Assembly: GCF_042693015.1 (NCBI RefSeq)
Contig: NZ_CP170544.1
Coordinates: 5,022,001 to 5,086,000, forward strand
DNA: 64,000 nucleotides
Reading direction: 5' to 3'
From: Sphingomonas_E sp042693015
GTDB lineage: Bacteria; Pseudomonadota; Alphaproteobacteria; Sphingomonadales; Sphingomonadaceae
The position numbers and the translations under genes are program-made. Under the pieces are notes generated by a model that saw only the letters and a list, made by a program, of their open reading frames with translations, was not told the origin of the DNA and searched no databases. Shown here in pieces: positions 33,430-42,639 of the stretch (position 1 is the first letter of the stretch; each line of letters begins with the position of its first letter).

Positions 33430-35232
33430 TCAGCCCGCTTCTTCCTCGACGGCCGACTTGGGCACGGCGTCGCGCAGGCGCCGCATCCGGAGCGGCGGTT
33501 CGCGCGTGGTCTGCGCCATTTCCATGATCTTTGCGCGGAGCTCCGCGCGCTTTTCGTGGATCGAGGCGATCACCGGGCCCATCGCGACGCCGAGATCGAC
33601 CAGCACGGCCTCCGAAAGCTGGAGCGAGGATTCGAGTGTTTCAGGCACCGCGTCGGTCGCGCCGGCCTTGTAGAGCTCGGCTGCATTGTTCGCGTCGCGG
33701 GCGCGCGCGACGATGGTGAGGTCGGGGTGGAGCGCGCGGACGCTCTTCACCGTGCGGGCGAGCTGCACGGGTTCGTCCATCGTCAGCACCAGCGCACTGG
33801 CATTGCCGAGGTCGAGCCGCTCGATCATGCCCGGGCGGGAGATATCCCCGAACATCACATTGTAACCGCGTCGGCGGGCATGGGCGATCGAATCGATGTC
33901 TGCGTCGACGGCGATATAGGGCCGGTTGTGCGCGTCGAGCATCTGCGCGACGAGCCGACCGACGCGGCCGAAGCCGACGATCACGGCGCGTCCGGGCGTC
34001 GCCTGGGCTTCCGTCGGCGCCTCGCGACCTTCGCGCCGTTCCACCCGGCGGGCAACATCCCGCCCGACGCGGGCGAGCAAGGGCGTGATGGTAAGGCCGA
34101 TGGCGGTGACGATCTGCCAGAAGGCGGCGGTGGACGGCATGATCAGCTTGGCCTGTGCGGCTGCCGCCAGCACGATCAGCGTGGTTTCCGACGGCGAGGC
34201 CATCAGCAGTGCGGTTTCAGTGGCGGTGCCGCGCGTGGCACCGCTGATCCGCAACATCGCCGCGGTGACGATCGCCTTGGCGGCGACGACGCCCACCACC
34301 GCCATCGCCAAGGCTTGCCAGTTGGCGAGGATGACGCGCAGGTCGAGGCTCATCCCCACGGTGATCAGGAACACGCCGAGCGCGAGGCCCTTGAAGGGGG
34401 CGGTGATCACCTCGACCTCGGTATGATAGTCGGTCTCGGCGATCAGCAGACCGGCGAGCAGCGCGCCGACGATCGGCGACAGGCCGACCGCAGTGGTGGC
34501 GATGCTCGACAGGATGACGACGAGCAGGCTGGCGGCCAGGAACAATTCGGGGCTCTTGGTGCGGGCGGCCTGCGCGAACAGGCGGGGCAGCAGCAGGCGG
34601 CCGAGCACCATCAGCACGGCGACGGTGAGCCCGCCCTGCCACAATATCGTGACGAGCCCTTCAAACCCCTCGTCGGTGGCGGTGGGGGCGAGCGCGCCGA
34701 GGCCGAAGATGATCGGCACCAGCGCCAGATCCTCGAACAGCAGCATCGCGAAGGCAGCGCGGCCGACCCGCGAAACGGTGCCGGCCATCGGCAGCACCAG
34801 CGCGGTCGACGACAATGCCAGTGCCAACCCCAGGCCGACCGCACCCGCCCAGCTCTGGCCGATGGCATGGAGCGCGAAGCCGATCACGAGCGCGGACAGG
34901 ATCAACTCGGCCGCACCCAGCCCGAACACGGCGGCGCGCATCGACCAGAGGCGCTTGAACGAAAGCTCCAGCCCGATCGAGAAAAGCAAGAGGACGATGC
35001 CCATCTCCGCGAAGGGCTCGATCGAATGGCTGTCGGTTATCGTGAAATGGTAGAGCCAGGGCGCCCGATCGACCAGCGAGCCCAGGCCCGCGGGCCCGAC
35101 CAGCAGCCCGACCAGGATGAACCCGATGACCGGATTCACCCGGAAACGGGCGAAGGCGGGGATGACGAGGCCCGCGGCCCCGAGGATGACGAGGGAGTCG
35201 CTGAATGCGTCGGATTGGATCGGCAAAGGCAT
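33430..35232 (-). CDS. CPA2-family cation:proton antiporter with TrkA-N domain (Kef type)
   Basis: This 600-residue protein has about 12-13 membrane segments (residues 10-390), with the antiporter core motif FEDLALVPIIF, and then a Rossmann RCK/TrkA-N domain (AVIVGFGRVGRLVAQML, about residue 420). The layout is that of KefB/KefC potassium efflux systems. The C-terminal tail is charged. It faces a second CPA2 gene across 137 bases. Confidence 0.88.
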   Translation of the reverse strand: MPLPIQSDAFSDSLVILGAAGLVIPAFARFRVNPVIGFILVGLLVGPAGLGSLVDRAPWLYHFTITDSHSIEPFAEMGIVLLLFSIGLELSFKRLWSMRAAVFGLGAAELILSALVIGFALHAIGQSWAGAVGLGLALALSSTALVLPMAGTVSRVGRAAFAMLLFEDLALVPIIFGLGALAPTATDEGFEGLVTILWQGGLTVAVLMVLGRLLLPRLFAQAARTKSPELFLAASLLVVILSSIATTAVGLSPIVGALLAGLLIAETDYHTEVEVITAPFKGLALGVFLITVGMSLDLRVILANWQALAMAVVGVVAAKAIVTAAMLRISGATRGTATETALLMASPSETTLIVLAAAAQAKLIMPSTAAFWQIVTAIGLTITPLLARVGRDVARRVERREGREAPTEAQATPGRAVIVGFGRVGRLVAQMLDAHNRPYIAVDADIDSIAHARRRGYNVMFGDISRPGMIERLDLGNASALVLTMDEPVQLARTVKSVRALHPDLTIVARARDANNAAELYKAGATDAVPETLESSLQLSEAVLVDLGVAMGPVIASIHEKRAELRAKIMEMAQTTREPPLRMRRLRDAVPKSAVEEEAG

Positions 35233-35369
35233 CGCGGAGGACTGTGCGTGCTGCGGCGCCGCATTTCCAGCTTTTGCAGCAAGGATGTTACTTTTTGTTT
35301 CATGCTCGCTTCGAAAGCCGCCAGCCCCTAGCTTGGAAGTCCCGACCCGACAGGAGACCGTTTTACCGC

Positions 35370-37004
35370 ATGCCGCATGTAACCCCGCTCATTGGCACGA
35401 TCGTCGCCGGCCTCGTCCTTGCTTTCATCCTTGGGGCGATCGCGTATCGGCTGCGGGTATCACCACTGATCGGTTATCTGGTTGCTGGCATTGCGGTGGG
35501 GCCGTTCACGCCGGGCTATGTGGCGGATCAGGGCCTTGCCAACGAACTGGCCGAACTGGGCGTGATCCTGCTGATGTTCGGCGTCGGCCTGCATTTTTCG
35601 GTGAAGGATCTGATGGCGGTGCGGCGGATCGCCGTGCCGGGCGCGCTGGTGCAGATCGGCGCGGCGACATTGATGGGCATGGCGCTTGCCTGGTGGATGG
35701 GCTGGGGCACCACGGGCGGCTTCGTCTTCGGCCTCGCCCTCTCGGTCGCATCGACGGTCGTGCTGCTGCGCGCGCTCCAGGAACGGCGCATCCTCGATAC
35801 GGATCGCGGCCAGATCGCGGTCGGCTGGCTGATCGTCGAGGATCTGGCGATGGTCCTCGCTCTGGTGATGATCCCGGCGATCGCGCATGGCAGCGGCGAC
35901 GGCGGCGATATCGCCAAGACGCTGGCGATCACGATCGGCAAGGTCGTCGCCTTCGTCGCCTTCATGCTGATCGTCGGCCGGCGGGTGGTGCCGTGGCTGC
36001 TGCATGAGGTCGCCCATTCGGGATCGCGCGAACTGTTCCGGCTGGCGGTGCTGGCGATCGCGCTGGGCGTCGCGTTCGGCGCGGCGATCCTGTTCGGGGT
36101 GTCCTTCGCGCTCGGCGCCTTCTTCGCCGGCATGATCCTGGCGGAATCCCCGCTCAGCCAGCGCGCAGCGGAGGAGACGCTGCCGCTGCGCGATGCCTTC
36201 GCGGTTTTGTTCTTCGTTTCGGTCGGCATGTTGTTCAACCCGTCGATCGTGACGGACGAGCCGCTGGCGCTCGTGGCGACGGTGCTGATCATCATGTTCG
36301 GTAAGTCGATCGCCGCGTTCGGGATCGTCCTGGCGTTCGGCCGCACCCGCAAGACGGCGCTGACGATCGCCGCCAGCCTTGCCCAGATCGGCGAATTCTC
36401 CTTCATCCTCGCGACGCTCGGCTTCTCGCTGAAGCTGCTGCCGGCCGATGCGCGCGATCTGATCCTGGCCGGCGCGATCATCTCGATCATGCTGAACCCC
36501 TTGCTGTTCACGCTGATCGACAAGTTTGCCAGCAAGGTCGTCGAAGGAACCGAGCGCGGCCATGCCATCGGCGGAAACGTGCCGCACGCCACCAAGGGGC
36601 ATATCGTCGTCGTCGGCTGCGGCCGGGTCGGCAGCCTGGTGCTCTCGGGCCTGGCCGATGCGGGCGAGCGCGTGACGGTGATCGAGGCCGAGGCCGACAA
36701 GTCCGGCCTGTCCGCCGCACGCGACAAGGTGACGGTGCTGGCGGGCCACGCGGCGAGCGGGACGCTGCTGCGCGAGGCCAATATCGAGGATGCCCGCCTG
36801 CTGTTCGTGGCGATCCCCGAAAGCTTCGAGGCCGGCCAGATCGTCGAACAGGCGCGCGCGATCAACCCCGGCCTGCGGATCGTCGCCCGCGCGCACAGCG
36901 ATGCCGAGGTCGAGCATCTGCAGAGCCATGGCGCCGATCGCGCAATCATGGGCGAGCGCGAGATCGCCCGGCGGATGATCGACGAGGCGCTGATCGGGCG
37001 CTGA
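35370..37004 (+). CDS. CPA2-family cation:proton antiporter (YbaL-like) with TrkA-N domain
   Basis: This 544-residue paralogue of the neighbouring antiporter has a shorter C-terminus. The core has LLMFGVGLHFSVKDL and VEDLAMVLALVMIP, and the cytoplasmic nucleotide-binding domain begins HIVVVGCGRVGSLV (about residue 412). ATG 35370 follows CAGGAGACC. The zinc exporter gene follows 77 bases later. Confidence 0.88.
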   Translation: MPHVTPLIGTIVAGLVLAFILGAIAYRLRVSPLIGYLVAGIAVGPFTPGYVADQGLANELAELGVILLMFGVGLHFSVKDLMAVRRIAVPGALVQIGAATLMGMALAWWMGWGTTGGFVFGLALSVASTVVLLRALQERRILDTDRGQIAVGWLIVEDLAMVLALVMIPAIAHGSGDGGDIAKTLAITIGKVVAFVAFMLIVGRRVVPWLLHEVAHSGSRELFRLAVLAIALGVAFGAAILFGVSFALGAFFAGMILAESPLSQRAAEETLPLRDAFAVLFFVSVGMLFNPSIVTDEPLALVATVLIIMFGKSIAAFGIVLAFGRTRKTALTIAASLAQIGEFSFILATLGFSLKLLPADARDLILAGAIISIMLNPLLFTLIDKFASKVVEGTERGHAIGGNVPHATKGHIVVVGCGRVGSLVLSGLADAGERVTVIEAEADKSGLSAARDKVTVLAGHAASGTLLREANIEDARLLFVAIPESFEAGQIVEQARAINPGLRIVARAHSDAEVEHLQSHGADRAIMGEREIARRMIDEALIGR

Positions 37005-37081
37005 GCCCGCTTAACGTCTTGACCTGAAGCCTGTCCTGTCGTCCCTAGGCGCTTCGGTTGCGGGGCGCAGGGAACAATATC

Positions 37082-38026
37082 ATGGGCGGCGCCCATCATC
37101 ACGATCACGACCATAAGCACCATCACGGGCATGCGGGCCATGGGCACGGCCATAGCCACGCGCCCAACAATTTCGGCCGCGCCTTCGCGATCGGCATCGG
37201 GCTGAACCTCGTCTTCACCGGCGTCGAGGCCTTTTATGGCTTCGCCACCGGATCGATGGCGCTGCTGGCGGATGCAGGCCACAATCTGTCCGACGTGCTG
37301 GGACTGGTGATCGCCTGGGGCGCCTGGCTGTTGAGCCGCGCCAAGCCGACGCCGCGCTACACCTATGGCTGGCGGGGCTCGTCGATCCTGGCGGCCTTGT
37401 TCAACGCCGTATTCCTGCTCGTCGCCTGCGGAGCGATCGCGCTGGAGGCGGTCCAGCGCTTCAGCCATCCGACACCCGTTCCCGGCGGCACGGTGATGGC
37501 GGTCGCGGCGGTCGGCATCGTCATCAACCTCGGCACGGCCCTGCTGTTCGCGCGCGGGGGCAAGCATGACATCAACATTCGCGGCGCCTTCCTCCACATG
37601 GCGGCGGACGCGGCGGTCTCCGCAGGCGTGGTGATCGCGGGGCTGTTGACCCTCAAGACCGGCGCGAAGTGGATCGATCCTGCGACCAGCCTCGTGATCG
37701 TCCTCGTCATCGTCGCCGGCACCTGGGGCCTGCTGCGCGAATCGCTGGCGATGGCGATGCAGGCGGTGCCCGGCCGGATCGACCCCGCGGCCGTGCAGCA
37801 GGCGCTGGGCGAGGTGGCCGGCGTGGCGCGGGTTCACCACCTCCATATCTGGCCGACCAGCACGACCGAGACGGCCCTGACCGCGCATCTCGTCATCCCC
37901 GGCGGGCATCCGGGCGATGCCTTCCTCGCCGAAACCGCGGCGATGCTCCACGATCGCTTCGGCATCGGCCATGCGACCCTGCAGATCGAGCAGGGCGAAG
38001 GGGCGACCTGCGCCTTTTACGCCTGA
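37082..38026 (+). CDS. cation diffusion facilitator, zinc efflux (ZitB/CzcD type)
   Basis: This 314-residue CDF transporter has six membrane segments. Its cytoplasmic N-terminus (residues 4-26) is a histidine-rich metal loop of about 13 His. The zinc-site ligands are the expected His-Asp pairs: ADAGHNLSD in segment 2 and HMAADAAVS in segment 5. The C-terminal cytoplasmic domain (VARVHHLHIWPTSTTETALTAHLV) is the usual CDF dimer domain. Exports zinc, perhaps cobalt or cadmium. ATG 37082 is the start of the His-rich leader. Confidence 0.92.
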   Translation: MGGAHHHDHDHKHHHGHAGHGHGHSHAPNNFGRAFAIGIGLNLVFTGVEAFYGFATGSMALLADAGHNLSDVLGLVIAWGAWLLSRAKPTPRYTYGWRGSSILAALFNAVFLLVACGAIALEAVQRFSHPTPVPGGTVMAVAAVGIVINLGTALLFARGGKHDINIRGAFLHMAADAAVSAGVVIAGLLTLKTGAKWIDPATSLVIVLVIVAGTWGLLRESLAMAMQAVPGRIDPAAVQQALGEVAGVARVHHLHIWPTSTTETALTAHLVIPGGHPGDAFLAETAAMLHDRFGIGHATLQIEQGEGATCAFYA

Positions 38027-38108
38027 AGCTGCTGGACGCGCATCCCTTCGTTCTCCATTATACGCGAACGCGCATAAAGACGCCGGTTGATATCGGGATT
38101 GGAGAGGC

Positions 38109-38816
38109 ATGGAGAAGATAATCTACGCATTGTGGCGTGAGGGTGCGGATCAGGCCACTTTCAATCGCCGCCTGCTGACCGAAGTGGCCGATGCGCTCGC
38201 TCCCCATGTCCTCGCGCTGCGTATCAATGTTCCCGATGAGGATGTGGTCGGCGGCAATGTGCCGCGCATCGCCAATATCCGCCCGCAGATGGATGCGGTG
38301 ATCCAGATCTGGGTGCATTGCTCGCACGATCCCTATCGCGCGCCGATCGACGAGATCATCGGCGGCGCGGCATCGCGCTTCGCCGCCTGGCTGGTGTGCG
38401 AATCCACTCCGCTGCCCAACACGCTCCACCCGCCGGTGAAGGGGCAGCGGACGGAGGGCTTCTCCCAGCTTGCCTTCATCGGCCAGCCGCCGAAGATGAG
38501 CCATGAGGAGTTCGTCTATAACTGGCGGCGCACCCAGACCTCGGTCGCGATCGAGACGCAGGCCAATTTCGAATATCGCCAGAACCTCGTGGTCCGCCCG
38601 CTCACTTATGGCGCGCCGTCCTTCGTCGCGATCGTCGAGGAATGCTTCCCCAAGGCCGCGTGGGAGAGCGAGGCGGCTTATTATGACGCGATCGGCAATC
38701 CCGAGCTGGAAGCAGAGAATAAGCGCCGCATGTTCGAGGCGTGCGCCCAGTTCATGGATTTCGAGCGGATCGACGTGATCCAGACCAGTCAGTTCGAGGT
38801 GCGACCGATCCTCTGA
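38109..38816 (+). CDS. EthD-domain protein
   Basis: This 235-residue protein has two dimeric alpha/beta barrel (EthD-like) modules, about residues 1-110 and 115-230. The second is clearer: FSQLAFIGQPPKMSHEEFVYNWRRTQTSVA. EthD proteins occur beside oxygenases and degradative enzymes and are thought to bind aromatic or ether-type substrates. A Rieske oxygenase gene follows on the same strand, supporting a degradation role. Confidence 0.8.
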   Translation: MEKIIYALWREGADQATFNRRLLTEVADALAPHVLALRINVPDEDVVGGNVPRIANIRPQMDAVIQIWVHCSHDPYRAPIDEIIGGAASRFAAWLVCESTPLPNTLHPPVKGQRTEGFSQLAFIGQPPKMSHEEFVYNWRRTQTSVAIETQANFEYRQNLVVRPLTYGAPSFVAIVEECFPKAAWESEAAYYDAIGNPELEAENKRRMFEACAQFMDFERIDVIQTSQFEVRPIL

Positions 38817-39000
38817 GGGGCGGAATGGCCTGCATTCGCGGCATGGCGATCGAGTGATGTCCTGAAATGCGCGGTTAATCTGCTTAGCTGTAACGCAATT
38901 CGGTGATAAACGGCCTTACTCCAAATGGAGGGCGGCGGCGCGTGGCCGCAATGCTAATATGGGCGCAACCGCGAAAGAACGCGGCAGGCGGAGAGTGACG

Positions 39001-40086
39001 ATGGCGACGACGGCAGAATATGGGCTTGGCGAACAAACCTTCCCGCGCGGATGGTTCATGGTCGCGGACTCGGAGGAACTGGAAGGCACCACACCGCTTT
39101 CGGTGCGCTATTTCTCGCGGGAAATGGTGCTGTACCGGGGCGAATCGGGCAACCTGCACCTCGTCGACGCTTTCTGCCCGCACATGGGCGCGCATCTCGG
39201 CCGCAACACCACCTCCTATGTGATCCGTGATGGTAATCAGGTCGAAGGCGATTCGATCCGCTGCCCCTATCATGGCTGGCGCTTCGGGCCGGACGGCCGC
39301 TGCAACCAGATCCCTTATTCGCCGCAGAAGATCCCCGGCGCCGCCAAGCTGGAAAGCTGGCCGGTGGTGGAACGCGCCGGCTGCATCTGGATGTGGTGGG
39401 ACCCGGAAGGCGGCGAGCCTGAATATGATCTGCCCGAATTCGCCGAATATGGCGCGCCGCACTGGGTGAACTGGAAGATGGACCGGCTGGGCGTTCTCGC
39501 CAGCCACCCCATCGAGATCATCGACAACATGGCCGATCGCGCCCATTTCGAGCCAATCCACGGCACGCAGGAAGTGATCCTTTTCGAAAATGATTTCGAG
39601 GATCACAAGGTCGTCCAGCGCATGTCATCCGCGCACCGCACGCTTTCGGCCGAAGGCGGCGAGCCGCTCTACACCGATACCTGGTATACCGGCCCTGGCA
39701 TCCTGATCTCGAAGATGGCTGGCCAGTTCCCGTCGGTCATCCTCATCACCCACACGCCCGTCGATGATGGCGTGGTGAAGGTGTGGCATGGTCTGCTCGT
39801 CAAGGTGGCGGGCGAAGTGCCGAACGAGGAAGAGGTGGGCATGGCCCGCGCCTATCAGCAGGCGTCGTGCGATGCGTTCAGCCAGGATTTCGAGGTGTGG
39901 GCCAACAAGCGCCCCTGCTTCAACCCGATGGCGGTGCTGGGCGACGGCCCGATCGGCAAGCTGCGCATCTGGTATCGCCAGTTCTACAACCCCCGTGCGC
40001 GCGCCCCGGAATTCCGCGCCCGCGTCAACGGCACCATCATCACCCGCGGCACGATCAACGCGCCGTTCGACCAGCAGGTCGCCTGA
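39001..40086 (+). CDS. Rieske-type oxygenase, KshA-like
   Basis: This 361-residue oxygenase component has a Rieske [2Fe-2S] site at Cys59-Pro-His61 and Cys88-Pro-Tyr-His91. The mononuclear iron site has the family pattern IDNMADRAHFEPIH, with His182, His187 and bridging Asp179. The architecture resembles KshA (3-ketosteroid 9-alpha-hydroxylase) and other monooxygenases without a small subunit. No ferredoxin reductase lies nearby. GGCGGAGAG precedes ATG 39001, which I prefer to the upstream frame. A perfect terminator follows. Confidence 0.9.
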   Translation: MATTAEYGLGEQTFPRGWFMVADSEELEGTTPLSVRYFSREMVLYRGESGNLHLVDAFCPHMGAHLGRNTTSYVIRDGNQVEGDSIRCPYHGWRFGPDGRCNQIPYSPQKIPGAAKLESWPVVERAGCIWMWWDPEGGEPEYDLPEFAEYGAPHWVNWKMDRLGVLASHPIEIIDNMADRAHFEPIHGTQEVILFENDFEDHKVVQRMSSAHRTLSAEGGEPLYTDTWYTGPGILISKMAGQFPSVILITHTPVDDGVVKVWHGLLVKVAGEVPNEEEVGMARAYQQASCDAFSQDFEVWANKRPCFNPMAVLGDGPIGKLRIWYRQFYNPRARAPEFRARVNGTIITRGTINAPFDQQVA

Positions 40087-40124
40087 ACCACCTTCCCCCG
40101 GTTCGCCGGGGTGGGACGCAGATG

Positions 40125-40160
40125 GGCGGAGCGGCGAGGGCCGCTCCGCCTGTTTTGTTT
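40125..40160 (+). terminator. rho-independent terminator after the Rieske gene
   Basis: A perfect 11-base stem (GGCGGAGCGGC with GCCGCTCCGCC), a four-base loop, then TGTTTTGTTT. A second smaller hairpin (CCCCGG-TTCG-CCGGGG) lies just before it. Confidence 0.9.
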
Positions 40161-40325
40161 GGGGGCGATGTCGGAATCGCTGGAAGCGGAATGACCGCTT
40201 TTGGGGGAGCGCAGCCACGATAGCAGTCGTTCGCCTGCCAACGTGGCGAATGCAACTATTGAATACCAACGGGGCATTCGTAAAGGTGCCTCGCGGCAAC
40301 CGGCAATGAACGTTATCATTTTCCC

Positions 40326-41303
40326 ATGAGCGACGATCAGAACACAAACCAAGACGAGGAGTGCACCACTCCGCCGGAGCTGCCCAAGACGGAACTGCGG
40401 AATCTTGTGTTCGAGCAATCTGAACATGAAGTGCGGGCAATCATCGATTACATCGAATGGCAATGCAACAAAAGGCGTGAAGCCGAGCTGGATGAGGTCG
40501 GGCAAACCGAACTTGAAGAGGAGCTTGTTCAACACGCCGAGAAAATCAAAACCGAGCGGGTTATAGGTACCGATTACAGTGTGTGGGACGTTCACACGAA
40601 CTTGAGCCGTTGGTGGGTCATTACCAATCCAACAAACCTTTATTCGCAAACTCTCATGCCCAGCTTGGATTATACGCTGTCGTTTCATATTGGGCTGATG
40701 GCGAGGGTTCAGGCCCGGCACGAGATCGCGGGAGGGAACGAGCTTCACGAATTTCTCTCAACCACACATCGGAAGATGTATCAGGCGCATCTCGCCTTGG
40801 ACGAGGCTGACGAGATCGAGGATTTTCAGGGCATTGGCCTCCAGTGCCGTGAGGTGATGACTTCCTTCACGCGCGAAGTTGTCGCTGCGGGGTTGTTTGA
40901 CGAATTGAAAGACGCGCCGAAGATGGGCGACTTTGTAGCATGGTCCGATCATGTGATCGGAGTCCGAGCGGCGGGCGGCGCGGCCGAATATGTCCGTGGG
41001 TATCTCAAGGCGATCTGCCAAAAAGGCTGGCAGCTCGCGAACTGGCTTACCCACGCGAAAAACGCCACTCGCGCCGACGCGGAGCTTTGCATTTCGGCGA
41101 CAGAACACCTCCTGCAGGAATTAATCACCCTTGCTCTGAAGGCCATGGCACGCAGCCCAGAGAAATGCGGGCGCTGTGGCTCTTTCAAGATCAATGTGAC
41201 TTGGCGCCCCGATGAAGGGGAATATGTCGCAACATGCGACGTTTGCGGCGCGGAAGCGCTGCAACAGCCTTCGCAGGACAGTGTGGCCACCGAGGAGTCG
41301 TGA
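40326..41303 (+). CDS. orphan hypothetical protein with C-terminal zinc-ribbon-like motif
   Basis: This 325-residue predicted soluble, mostly helical protein is acidic at the N-terminus (many Glu/Gln/Asn) and ends with a four-cysteine knuckle, CGRCGSFKINVTW then CDVCGAEA, likely a zinc ribbon. No family was recognised. Its DNA is lower in GC and uses different codons than the surrounding genes, and it is isolated between a terminator and a repeat-bearing gap, so lateral acquisition is likely. Function unknown; a nucleic-acid or defence role is only a guess. Confidence 0.75.
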   Translation: MSDDQNTNQDEECTTPPELPKTELRNLVFEQSEHEVRAIIDYIEWQCNKRREAELDEVGQTELEEELVQHAEKIKTERVIGTDYSVWDVHTNLSRWWVITNPTNLYSQTLMPSLDYTLSFHIGLMARVQARHEIAGGNELHEFLSTTHRKMYQAHLALDEADEIEDFQGIGLQCREVMTSFTREVVAAGLFDELKDAPKMGDFVAWSDHVIGVRAAGGAAEYVRGYLKAICQKGWQLANWLTHAKNATRADAELCISATEHLLQELITLALKAMARSPEKCGRCGSFKINVTWRPDEGEYVATCDVCGAEALQQPSQDSVATEES

Positions 41304-41756
41304 AACCAGATTTGCGATTGTGGGCAGCGAACGCGTGCCAGCGGCTCTTACGATACCCTCCAGACCAAAATGGGTAAGCTGGGACCGATACGCGCGAATT
41401 GGTGGTTAGGCGCTTAGCCGCCGCCCATCTTTCCACGCGGCCTTCGTCATCGCTGTCCTACAAGTGCTCGCTCGGCCTATAGTCAGCCCATGCCATTCCG
41501 CCGCCTTTCGCACCCGGCAGAAGGGAAATCGGCCCCAATCACGTCCTCCCACCCCCTCAGTTGCACCAATGGCAACCCTCAACTTCCTCAACTTCGGTGG
41601 CGCGTCACTGTCGCGTCGCGGTCGCTTCCCATACCAAGGCATGTATCGACTCAGCCGCATGGAGCGAGGCACTAAACCATGGTCCGGGAAGGCGGGGAGT
41701 GCGCGTCCGGATAGTGATCTCTCATCGAAGTTCACATGCAAAAGGGAGTGACGGAC
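41304..41756. other. 453-base region without a confident gene
   Basis: Contains the second copy of the 31-base element (41567-41597) and a short frame opening with it (41569-41751, 60 residues, MATLNFLNFGG). A ribosome site AAAGGGAG at 41741 serves the following hydrolase gene. No tRNA, terminator or recognisable gene is seen. Confidence 0.7.
41567..41597 (+). repeat. 31-base dispersed element copy B encoding MATLNFLNFG
   Basis: Matches 16651-16681 with one change. The ATG inside opens a 60-residue frame (41569-41751). It lies in the leader of the alpha/beta hydrolase gene, as copy A lies in the hslV leader, always on the coding strand of the gene it precedes. Confidence 0.6.
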
Positions 41757-42581
41757 ATGAGCAACTATCTGACCACGAAGGACGGCACCCGCATCTTCTA
41801 CAAGGACTGGAGCAACGGGCAGCCGGTCGTCTTCTCGCATGGCTGGCCGCTTTCGGCCGATGCGTGGGACGCGCAGATGTTCTTCCTGGGTGAGCGCGGC
41901 TACCGCGTGATCGCGCATGACCGTCGCAGCCATGGCCGTTCGGATCAGGTGTGGGCCAACAACACCATGGATCAATATGCCGACGATCTGGCCGAACTGA
42001 TCGAGAAGCTCGACCTCAAGGACGTGATCCTGATCGGCCATTCCACCGGCGGCGGCGAAGTGACCCGTTATGTCGGCCGGCACGGCACGAAGCGGCTCGC
42101 CAAGGTCGTCCTGCTCGGCGCGGTTCCGCCGCTGATGCTCAAGACCGAAGCCTATCCCGGCGGCCTGCCGATCGAGGTGTTCGACGATATCCGCAAGAAC
42201 ACGCTCGGCAACCGCACGCAGTTCTTCAAGGATCTCGCCATCCCCTTCTATGGCTATAACCGCGACGGCGCGGTGTTGTCCGAAGGCATTCGCGACAGCT
42301 TCTGGCTGCAGGGGATGCTCGGCGGCATCAAGGGCCAGTATGAATCGATCAAGGCTTTCTCGGAGAGCGATTTCACCGAGGATCTGAAGAAGATCGACGT
42401 GCCGACGCTGATCGTTCACGGCGATGACGACCAGATCGTGCCGATCGGCAATTCCGCGCTGCGTTCGGCCAAGCTCGTCCCCAACGCGACCTTGAAGGTC
42501 TACGAAGGTGCGCCGCACGGCCTCTCGCAGACGCATACCGATCGCTTCAACGCCGATCTGCTCGCCTTCATCCAGGGCTGA
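41757..42581 (+). CDS. alpha/beta hydrolase (non-haem haloperoxidase/esterase type)
   Basis: This 274-residue alpha/beta hydrolase has the nucleophile elbow GHSTGG with Ser96, the oxyanion region HGWPLSADAWD, the acid in VHGDDDQIVP, and the catalytic histidine in EGAPHGLSQTH. This pattern is that of bacterial perhydrolases called non-haem chloroperoxidases, which are really esterases. An AAAGGGAG site precedes ATG 41757. Confidence 0.9.
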   Translation: MSNYLTTKDGTRIFYKDWSNGQPVVFSHGWPLSADAWDAQMFFLGERGYRVIAHDRRSHGRSDQVWANNTMDQYADDLAELIEKLDLKDVILIGHSTGGGEVTRYVGRHGTKRLAKVVLLGAVPPLMLKTEAYPGGLPIEVFDDIRKNTLGNRTQFFKDLAIPFYGYNRDGAVLSEGIRDSFWLQGMLGGIKGQYESIKAFSESDFTEDLKKIDVPTLIVHGDDDQIVPIGNSALRSAKLVPNATLKVYEGAPHGLSQTHTDRFNADLLAFIQG

Positions 42582-42590
42582 GCCCACATC

Positions 42591-42623
42591 CCTCGTCATC
42601 CAGCGAAGGCTCGGATGACGAGG
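42591..42623. repeat. single hairpin, REP-like
   Basis: An 11-base stem (CCTCGTCATCC with GGATGACGAGG) with a loop containing a short AGCGAAGGCT. The ends GTCATCC/GGATGAC match the conserved flanks of the double-hairpin family. It sits between hydrolase and SDR genes, one arm of a unit. Confidence 0.7.
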
Positions 42624-42639
42624 GCCAAGGAGTCATCGC

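Noticed and set aside
33556..35331. 591-residue plus-strand frame over the Kef-type gene
   Set aside because: It is composed of Gly/Arg/Gln/His-rich sequence typical of an antisense shadow; the minus-strand antiporter is clear.
35528..38110. 860-residue minus-strand frame across the antiporter and zinc exporter genes
   Set aside because: It is antisense to two well-supported genes, and its sequence is Arg/Gln/Asp-rich without domains.
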